In this document: piece after piece, positions 14,081-19,779 of the stretch | Layout of the letters: the number at the start of each line of letters is the position of its first letter | How positions within the stretch are numbered: the stretch's first letter is position 1 | From: Hyphomicrobiaceae bacterium | GTDB lineage: Bacteria > Pseudomonadota > Alphaproteobacteria > Rhizobiales > JAKIUO01 | DNA: 19,779 bases | Reading direction: 5' to 3' | NCBI GenBank assembly: GCA_021647535.1 | Contig: JAKIUO010000031.1 | Coordinates: 1 to 19,779 of the forward strand | Translations under genes and position numbers: made by a program | The notes under the pieces: model-generated | Seen by the model: the letters and a program-made list of their open reading frames with translations, nothing else | What the model was told of the DNA's origin: nothing | The model's database searches: none

Positions 14081-16924
14081 ATGGTTTCCTTCGGCACAAT
14101 TGCAAAAAAAATATTCGGCGATCCTAATCTGAAGGCTTTGAAGACCTATGATGGTTCGGTCGAGGACATTAATGCTTTGGAAGGGGAATTCGAAAAGCTC
14201 TCTGACGCCGATTTGCAGCACAAGACGGTTGAGTTTCGCGAACGCCTTGCAAAGGGAGAAACACTGGATGACCTTTTGTTCGAAGCCTTCGCAACGGTTC
14301 GAGAGGCGGCCAAGCGTACATTGGGTCAGCGCCATTATGATGTGCAGCTGATTGGCGCTTTGGTCCTCAATGACGGCAAGATCTCCGAAATGAAAACCGG
14401 TGAGGGTAAAACCCTTGTGGCGACGCTGGCGGTTTATCTGAACGCGCTGCCCGCCAAGGGCGTGCATGTGGTGACGGTCAATGATTATCTGGCCAAACGT
14501 GATGCCGAATGGATGGGCAAGGTCTATAAATTTCTTGGCCTTAGCGTGGGCGTGATCATTCATGGCGTTGAAGATGAGGACCGCAAGGAGCAATATGCCT
14601 GCGACGTCACCTATGGCACCAATAATGAGTTCGGCTTTGATTATCTGCGCGATAATATGAAATACGAGATCGAGGAGATGGTGCAGCGTGGCCATTATTA
14701 CGCCATCGTCGATGAGGTCGACAGTATTTTGATCGACGAAGCGCGTACGCCGCTGATTATCTCTGGTCCCACCGAAGATTTGACCGAGCTCTATGAAACA
14801 ATTGACAAGATTATGGTGGAGCTGTTGAAGGAAAGCGAGGCGGCTACCTATTATGATCTTGATGAAAAACAAAAAACCGCAACTTTTACCGAAGAAGGCA
14901 ATGAGCGTCTCGAACAGGTGCTGGTCGAAGCCGATCAGCTAAAAGGTGAAAGCCTTTATGATATTGAGAATGTGATGGTGGTTCATCATGTCAATCAGGC
15001 CTTGAAAGCGCACAAGCTGTTTGAAAAAGACAAGGACTATATCGTCAAGGGCACCGAGGTCGTGATCATTGATGAATTCACCGGTCGCATGATGGAAGGG
15101 CGGCGCTATTCTGAAGGGCTGCATCAGGCGCTGGAAGCCAAGGAAGGCGCGAAAATTCAGCCCGAAAACCAGACGCTGGCCTCGATCACCTTCCAGAACT
15201 ATTTCCGCCTTTACAAAAAGCTCTCGGGCATGACCGGTACGGCGCTCACCGAAGCTGACGAATTTGCCGATATTTATGGTCTTGGCGTGCTGGAAATCCC
15301 CACCAATGTCGATATTTCACGGCTTGATGAGGATGATGAAGTCTACCGCACGGCGGAAGAGAAATACGCCGCCATTGTCGAGCGCATTATTGATTGCCAG
15401 GAGCGCAAGCAGCCTATTCTGGTGGGTACGGCCAGCATTGAAAAATCGGAAACCATTTCGGCGCTTCTGGAAGATAAAAAATTCCTCAAAAGCATCGGCG
15501 TCGACAAGACCATCAAACATAAAGTGCTGAACGCGCGCTATCATGAAACCGAAGCCTCGATCATTTCGCAGGCCGGGGCACCAGGCGCTGTGACCATCGC
15601 CACCAATATGGCTGGTCGTGGCACAGATATTCAGCTTGGCGGCAATCTCGACATGCAGCTTTTTGACTGGGTTGAGCAGCAAAAGAAGAAAAAGGGCGGT
15701 GAGCCGTCACAAAAGGAAATCGACAAAAAAGAGATGGAGCTGGAAGAAGCCATCAAGGTGGGGCGCGAGACCGTGCTGGAGGCTGGTGGGCTGTTTGTCC
15801 TCGGGACTGAGCGTCATGAAAGTCGGCGTATCGACAATCAGCTACGCGGACGTTCCGGTCGTCAGGGCGATCCTGGACACTCAAAATTCTACCTGTCTTT
15901 GCAAGATGATCTCATGCGTATTTTTGGCGGTGATCGTATGGACAGTATGCTGACGAAGCTGGGGCTCGAAGATGGTGAGGCCATCACCCATCCCTGGATC
16001 AACAAAGCGCTGGAAAAAGCCCAGAGCAAAGTTGAGGCGCGCAATTTCGATATTCGTAAAAACCTGCTGAAATATGATGATGTGATGAATGACCAGCGCA
16101 AGGTCATTTTTGAGCACCGTATCGAGTTGATGGAAGAAGAGGATGTTTCGGAAACCATTGCCGATATGCGCCATGATGTGGCTGACCACCTGGTCTCCGT
16201 CCATATTCCCGAAAAAGCCTTTGCCGAGCAGTGGGATATTGAGGGTCTGCAGACGCGGGTCCGGGAGATTTTCAATATCGATCTGCCCATAGCAGACTGG
16301 GCGGATGAAGAGGGCATTGCCGATGATGAAATCCACGAGCGCCTGAAACGTGAAGTGAATGCAGCTGCCGCCAAGAAGGCCGTGGAGTTTGGCCCCGAAC
16401 GGATGCGTCAGGTCGAAAAATGGTTTCTGCTGCAAACGCTCGATAATCTGTGGCGCGAGCATCTGGTGACGCTGGATCATCTGCGTCAGGTCATTGGTCT
16501 GCGTGGCTATGGCCAGCGTGATCCGCTGAACGAATACAAAACCGAGACCTTTATGCTGTTCGAAGCCTTGCTGACGCAGTTGCGCGAAGATGTGACCGTG
16601 CAGATGTTCCATGTGGAACCCATGTCAGAAGATGAAATCCGCGCCATGGAAGAGGGCCGCGAGGACCCCGAAATGGAAATGCATCATATGGATCTCAGCC
16701 TTGGTTATGATGCTGCCGAGTTTGACGATGATGTGGTCGATGCCGATTATGGCGATGCCGCCAACCCGCAAGCGGGAGCCCCGCAGCGTCCCAAGCTCAA
16801 TAGGCCCAAAGGTGTCGATATTGACCCCAAAGACGACAGCACCTGGGGCAAGGTGCCACGCAATGCACCCTGTCCATGTGGCTCAGGCAAGAAATACAAA
16901 CATTGTCACGGGCGGCTCTCCTGA
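14081..16924 (+). CDS. secA: Preprotein translocase ATPase SecA
   Basis: The product is 947 residues. SecA is the ATPase that drives proteins through SecYEG. Visible parts are the Walker A region EMKTGEGKTLVATL, the DEAD-type block AIVDEVDSILIDEARTPL, the preprotein cross-linking domain, the second nucleotide domain with VTIATNMAGRGTDIQLGGN and LRGRSGRQGDPG, the helical scaffold, and a C-terminal SEC-C zinc motif CPCGSGKKYKHCHG. I chose the ATG at 14081 (MVSFGTIAKKIFGD) because it matches the usual family N-terminus and has ACAAGG 10 bases upstream; the same frame is open to 13997. The stop overlaps the next start (TGATG), suggesting translational coupling. Confidence 0.97.
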   Translation: MVSFGTIAKKIFGDPNLKALKTYDGSVEDINALEGEFEKLSDADLQHKTVEFRERLAKGETLDDLLFEAFATVREAAKRTLGQRHYDVQLIGALVLNDGKISEMKTGEGKTLVATLAVYLNALPAKGVHVVTVNDYLAKRDAEWMGKVYKFLGLSVGVIIHGVEDEDRKEQYACDVTYGTNNEFGFDYLRDNMKYEIEEMVQRGHYYAIVDEVDSILIDEARTPLIISGPTEDLTELYETIDKIMVELLKESEAATYYDLDEKQKTATFTEEGNERLEQVLVEADQLKGESLYDIENVMVVHHVNQALKAHKLFEKDKDYIVKGTEVVIIDEFTGRMMEGRRYSEGLHQALEAKEGAKIQPENQTLASITFQNYFRLYKKLSGMTGTALTEADEFADIYGLGVLEIPTNVDISRLDEDDEVYRTAEEKYAAIVERIIDCQERKQPILVGTASIEKSETISALLEDKKFLKSIGVDKTIKHKVLNARYHETEASIISQAGAPGAVTIATNMAGRGTDIQLGGNLDMQLFDWVEQQKKKKGGEPSQKEIDKKEMELEEAIKVGRETVLEAGGLFVLGTERHESRRIDNQLRGRSGRQGDPGHSKFYLSLQDDLMRIFGGDRMDSMLTKLGLEDGEAITHPWINKALEKAQSKVEARNFDIRKNLLKYDDVMNDQRKVIFEHRIELMEEEDVSETIADMRHDVADHLVSVHIPEKAFAEQWDIEGLQTRVREIFNIDLPIADWADEEGIADDEIHERLKREVNAAAAKKAVEFGPERMRQVEKWFLLQTLDNLWREHLVTLDHLRQVIGLRGYGQRDPLNEYKTETFMLFEALLTQLREDVTVQMFHVEPMSEDEIRAMEEGREDPEMEMHHMDLSLGYDAAEFDDDVVDADYGDAANPQAGAPQRPKLNRPKGVDIDPKDDSTWGKVPRNAPCPCGSGKKYKHCHGRLS

Positions 16925-17493
16925 TGGTATCTGACCGCTTTCGCCTGCGTTACCGGCTGAAACCAGAGCATTATCTGGATTATCGGAAACTATCCCTGAG
17001 TCGTATGAAAAAAGGACGCAGCTGGAAGCGGATTTTGCCGATTCTGGCCGCCGGGGTTATTGTTGGTCTGTTGATGGCTGTCCTGCAGAGTCAGAATATT
17101 TTGTCGGATCGCGAAGTCAATATCGGCTTTGCCGGTGCGGCTTTGGGCGTTTTGATGATTTTTTTGCTGGCCACTTCCTATGTGAAATTTGGCGGCATGG
17201 CGCGCTCGATGGTCGGCGTGCATAATGCTTTGGTCGGTGAGTTTAACCTGACGGCCTATGATGGCGGCGGTATCCAGATCACTGGCAAGCACATTACGTC
17301 TTCCTATGAATGGTCGGCCTTTGTCGAGATGACCAACGCCAAAGACCTGCTGATCCTTTGGGTTGATCGCGGCGCTGGTGTGATCATCCCCGCCAAAGCT
17401 TTTCCGGGCGAAGACGAGCGCAGCCAATTCGCCGATTATGTTGCTGAGCGCATAGACGCCAACCGGCAGGTCGAAGAACACCCGGAACCATGA
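16924..17493 (+). CDS. YcxB-like membrane protein
   Basis: The product is 189 residues. After a basic N-terminus there are two membrane helices, about residues 37-56 (ILPILAAGVIVGLLMAVL) and 66-85 (GFAGAALGVLMIFLLATS). A soluble C-terminal part follows, with FNLTAYDGGGIQITGKHI, SSYEWSAFVEMTNAKDLLIL and GAGVIIPAKAFPGEDE, the pattern of the YcxB-like C-terminal domain; its function is unknown. The ATG overlaps the secA stop codon (TGATG), so translation is probably coupled. A longer frame opens at 16876 inside secA but would overlap it by 49 bases. A hairpin module follows about 35 bases after the stop. Confidence 0.8.
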   Translation: MVSDRFRLRYRLKPEHYLDYRKLSLSRMKKGRSWKRILPILAAGVIVGLLMAVLQSQNILSDREVNIGFAGAALGVLMIFLLATSYVKFGGMARSMVGVHNALVGEFNLTAYDGGGIQITGKHITSSYEWSAFVEMTNAKDLLILWVDRGAGVIIPAKAFPGEDERSQFADYVAERIDANRQVEEHPEP

Positions 17494-17528
17494 CACGCCA
17501 ATATTGATAGCTGTGAAGATCCAGGGCA

Positions 17529-17615
17529 ATTCAATTCTCAAAAACCTTGCTTCGCAAGCGGGCTGCCGCCCACACCCGCTTGGGAGAAGCTTCTCCCAAA
17601 CCCACTCTTTTTTGA
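17529..17615 (+). repeat. Hairpin module C: single family I unit after the YcxB-like gene
   Basis: It begins ATTCAATTCTCAAAA as at 6878, then CTTGC-TTC-GCAAG (17546-17558), GGGC-TGCC-GCCC (17560-17571), the 20-base perfect palindrome at 17580-17599 (TTGGGAGAAG and its inverse), then ACCCACTCTTTTTTG. It is in sense orientation to the upstream gene. It has the clearest three-hairpin form in the window. Confidence 0.8.
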
Positions 17616-17623
17616 TTTTGGAA

Positions 17624-17725
17624 TTAAAAGAATGAGCCCATGAAAATGAGGCCAGCGTAAAAGGTCAAGGTGAGGGTGAGCAGCCCGACCATGGCTGCTA
17701 TTTGTTCAACTCTTACCCACATCAT
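17624..17725 (-). CDS. Possible 33-residue single-helix membrane peptide
   Basis: A short frame on the minus strand starts at ATG 17725 (a second ATG follows directly) and ends with TAA at 17626-17624. It encodes MMWVRVEQIAAMVGLL followed by a hydrophobic run ending FMGSFF, one probable membrane helix. AAGAG lies 8 bases upstream. It sits between the family II hairpin module after rlmN and the family I module after the YcxB-like gene. I do not recognise it; a chance frame is possible at this length. Confidence 0.3.
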   Translation of the reverse strand: MMWVRVEQIAAMVGLLTLTLTFYAGLIFMGSFF

Positions 17726-17738
17726 CAATAAAACTCTT

Positions 17739-17791
17739 AAAAATTGGGATTGTTAAGGGATTATTCCCTTAATCGCTCGCCGCGCAGGCGA
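17739..17791 (-). repeat. Hairpin module E: family II unit after rlmN
   Basis: On the minus strand, directly after the rlmN stop, it has TCGCC-TGCGC-GGCGA (17791-17777), then TTAAGGGA-ATAA-TCCCTTAA (17772-17753), then CAATCCCAATTTTT. Its last 21 bases are identical to 11522-11542. Sense orientation to rlmN. It may serve as the rlmN transcript end, although the T-run is set back from the stem. Confidence 0.75.
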
Positions 17792-19033
17792 TTACTTGGC
17801 CTCGCCTGCCAATATCGTTTTGCGCTCTCGATTACTGATGCGCTCACTCTCAGATTTCAGCTGACCACAGGCCGCCATGATATCGCGGCCACGGGGGCGG
17901 CGGATGGGGCTGGCGTAACCGGCATCGTTAATGACCTGCGCAAAGCGTTCGATCTGCGCCCAGTTGGAGCATTCATAGGGGCTATTCGGCCAGGGATTAA
18001 ACGGTATGAGATTGATCTTGGCCGGGATCCCCTTCAGCAATTGCACCAGCGCTTTGGCATCTTCCAGACTGTCATTAATACCATCCAGCATGACATATTC
18101 AAAGGTGATGCGGCGCGTGTTCGAGAGGCCGGGATAGTCGCGGCAGGCCTGCATGAGTTCGGCCAGCGGATATTTGCGGTTGATCGGTACGAGCTCATCG
18201 CGCAGTTTGTCATTGGTGGCATGGAGGGAAACGGCCAGCATACATTTTATTTCATCGCCAGCGCGCTCCATTTGCGGAACCACGCCCGCCGTTGACAGAG
18301 TGATGCGGCGGCTGGAGAGATTGATACCGGCATCATCATTGAGCACGTGGGCGGCGCTTTTGACGTTTTCGAAATTATAGAGCGGCTCGCCCATGCCCAT
18401 AAAGACCAGGCGGGTGACCATGCGGCGGGCGTCGGGCAGGCCGGTTTTATCCTCGGCCTCAATTTTTACACCGCTATTTTCGGGCCAGTCGCCTAGCCGG
18501 TCGCGCGCCAGCATGACCTGTCCGACGATTTCGCCAGCAGTGAGGTTGCGCACCAGCGGCATGGTGCCAGTATGGCAAAAGCGACAATTCAGCGTGCAAC
18601 CGACCTGAGAGGAAATGCACAATGTGCCCCGATCATGCTCGGGGATATAGACCATCTCGACTTGCGGGCCGGGCTTGCCGGGAAGATCGCTTTTGAGGCG
18701 CAACAGCCATTTGCGGGTGCCGTCATTGGAGATCTGTTCGGTGACGATTTCCGGGCGGGCAATCGAGCATTGCTCTTCAAGCTGGGCACGTAGCTCTTTT
18801 GAAATGGTCTGTATCTGATCAAATCTGGTATGGCCGCGCGCATAAATGGCGTTCCACAGCTGGTTAATGCGCATACGGGTCTGCTTTGGCTTGACGCCAA
18901 GTGGCAATAAGGCTTCGCCCAATTGCTCACGGTCAAGGCCGATCAAGGCGGTCTTGGGGGGGGGGATGGGCTGTTTTAAAGCCTCATTTTGATTTTTTTT
19001 ATCCTCGGTGGGATTTTTTTCCAAGCTGTTCAT
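17792..19033 (-). CDS. rlmN: Dual-specificity 23S rRNA / tRNA methyltransferase RlmN
   Basis: The product is 413 residues. It is a radical SAM enzyme that methylates C2 of A2503 in 23S rRNA and A37 in some tRNAs. The 4Fe-4S motif is CTLNCRFC (C146, C150, C153). Other family blocks are VFMGMGEPLYNFENV, RRITLSTAGVVP, AVSLHATND and NLIPFNPWP, and the C-terminal cysteine in IMAACGQL (C389) matches the one that is methylated in catalysis. The first 25 or so residues are a polar, Lys/Asn-rich extension ahead of the usual start of homology. The start is the ATG at 19033 with a weak ribosome site; internal starts near the homology are not better. It is divergent from rpoH. Confidence 0.96.
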   Translation of the reverse strand: MNSLEKNPTEDKKNQNEALKQPIPPPKTALIGLDREQLGEALLPLGVKPKQTRMRINQLWNAIYARGHTRFDQIQTISKELRAQLEEQCSIARPEIVTEQISNDGTRKWLLRLKSDLPGKPGPQVEMVYIPEHDRGTLCISSQVGCTLNCRFCHTGTMPLVRNLTAGEIVGQVMLARDRLGDWPENSGVKIEAEDKTGLPDARRMVTRLVFMGMGEPLYNFENVKSAAHVLNDDAGINLSSRRITLSTAGVVPQMERAGDEIKCMLAVSLHATNDKLRDELVPINRKYPLAELMQACRDYPGLSNTRRITFEYVMLDGINDSLEDAKALVQLLKGIPAKINLIPFNPWPNSPYECSNWAQIERFAQVINDAGYASPIRRPRGRDIMAACGQLKSESERISNRERKTILAGEAK

Positions 19034-19348
19034 GCCACTTTTCTACCACATTGTAACCCTGAATTAATAAGGTTTTTTCTGATTGTGACGATTTAGGGGC
19101 ACAATTTAACCTTATTCTCACGGGGCGCTTCACGATTTGTTGAGATAATGGCTCTTTTAATCTCGATTTCAACCCCTATATATCGGAACATACAGTGAAA
19201 AATACCTTGTTTTCAAGGACAAGGGGCAGCGGCGTATTGCACTGGTTTAAAGAGGGGAGTTCTCTTTATATTTGTTCTGATCTGGCTCTTTTGGCCTGAC
19301 GATACAATAGCAGATGCAGTTGCCGCCTATATTGAGGGAGTAAAATAT
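19034..19348. promoter_or_regulatory. Divergent rlmN / rpoH control region with two small hairpins
   Basis: These 315 AT-rich bases carry no gene. Two short inverted repeats fall in the probable rpoH leader: CCTTG-TTTT-CAAGG (19205-19218), whose left arm can also pair with a second CAAGG (19220-19224), and AAAGAG-GGGAGTT-CTCTTT (19249-19267). TACAAT near 19303 resembles a -10 box without a matching -35. rpoH is often controlled through several promoters or its leader, but I cannot assign that here. Confidence 0.35.
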
Positions 19349-19779
19349 ATGGCTAACCTTCCAATGCTGCAAGGTCCAGGTGGGCTGTCGCGCTATCTGT
19401 CCGATATTCGCAAATTTCCCATGCTGAAGCCGGACGAAGAATTCACGCTGGCCAAAAACTGGCGCGAGAAAGACGATAAAGAAGCGGCAGGAAAACTGGT
19501 GACCAGCCATTTGCGTCTGGTGGCTAAAATTGCCATGGGCTATCGCGGCTATGGTCTGCCGGTCAATGAAATCGTTTCTGAAGGCAATGTCGGGCTGATG
19601 CAGGCGGTCAAACGCTTTGAGCCGGACAAGGGTTTTCGCTTGGCGACTTATGCCATGTGGTGGATCCGCGCCTCCATTCAGGAATATATTCTGCGCTCCT
19701 GGTCATTGGTACGCATGGGGACAACGGCAGCTCAGAAAAAGCTGTTTTTCAACCTGCGCAAGGTCAAGGGGCAGATTGA
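19349..19779 (+). CDS. rpoH: Heat-shock sigma factor RpoH (N-terminal part, partial)
   Basis: The frame opens at ATG 19349 with GAGGGAG 8 bases upstream and is cut by the window end after 143 full codons. It begins MANLPMLQGPGGLSRYLSDI and contains sigma regions 1.2 and 2 (LVTSHLRLVAKIAMGYRGYG, then NEIVSEGNVGLMQAVKRFEP, then FRLATYAMWWIRASIQEYIL), followed by the RpoH box QKKLFFNLRK, which separates RpoH from the housekeeping sigma factor. RpoH directs RNA polymerase to chaperone and protease promoters. The C-terminal regions 3 and 4 lie outside the window. Confidence 0.95.
   Translation, partial: MANLPMLQGPGGLSRYLSDIRKFPMLKPDEEFTLAKNWREKDDKEAAGKLVTSHLRLVAKIAMGYRGYGLPVNEIVSEGNVGLMQAVKRFEPDKGFRLATYAMWWIRASIQEYILRSWSLVRMGTTAAQKKLFFNLRKVKGQI

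Noticed and set aside
14063..14872. Long minus-strand open frame (269 codons) opposite secA
   Set aside because: It is antisense to the conserved SecA ATPase domain and its translation shows no family features; a codon-bias shadow.
19175..19205. GGAAC followed by GTT upstream of rpoH as an EcfG-type stress promoter
   Set aside because: The spacing between GGAAC and GTT is about 19 bases, longer than the usual consensus, and the C before GTT is missing.
1..19779. CRISPR arrays, tRNA or rRNA genes, IS elements, prophage
   Set aside because: No regularly spaced direct repeats, cloverleaf-like sequences, transposase or phage genes were seen on either strand.

Overview
The window reads as a piece of an alphaproteobacterial chromosome of moderate GC. 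Signs of this are an RpoH with the family-specific QKKLFFNLR box, a cytochrome c' family protein, a BcsS-type protein, class 2 PyrD, a SecA with a C-terminal SEC-C zinc motif, and a TAGAGC...GCTCTA bordered MITE-like element of a type common in that class. I cannot place it below class level. There are no phage, IS, tRNA, rRNA or CRISPR features; this is mostly core genome with a few accessory genes.

Layout: a partial unknown gene (minus, 1-165); a BcsS-like outer-membrane protein (plus); a PiT-family phosphate transporter (minus); an exported FKBP prolyl isomerase fused to a rhodanese domain (plus) with a clear intrinsic terminator; a 981-residue exported PD40 propeller / M28 peptidase / PDZ protein (plus); guaB (plus) facing a cytochrome c' family gene (minus); a 460-bp gap with a MITE-like element; an M3 oligoendopeptidase (plus); a small lipoprotein (plus); pyrD-arsC (minus, probable operon); secA (plus) overlapping a YcxB-like membrane protein gene; a possible 33-residue membrane ORF (minus); rlmN (minus); and the first 143 codons of rpoH (plus), cut by the window end.

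Protein quality control recurs: SecA exports unfolded proteins, FKBP-rhodanese and the M28/PDZ protein act in the envelope, the M3 peptidase probably degrades peptides in the cytoplasm, and RpoH is the heat-shock sigma factor. guaB and pyrD supply purine and pyrimidine synthesis. These are scattered single genes or short operons and not one locus.

The most unusual feature is in the intergenic gaps. A family of GC-rich multi-hairpin modules sits at gene 3' ends. I count eight units at six places: two at 1245-1401, two at 6878-7040, and one each at 11491-11543, 12183-12241, 17529-17615 and 17739-17791. Hairpin stems differ in sequence between copies but stay self-complementary, the order of hairpins is kept, and seven of the eight units lie in the sense orientation downstream of the nearest gene. 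They look like structured 3'-UTR or terminator-like repeats under selection for folding. I consider this the best candidate for an undescribed element in the window, although broadly similar GC-rich hairpin repeats exist in other genomes and novelty cannot be judged here.
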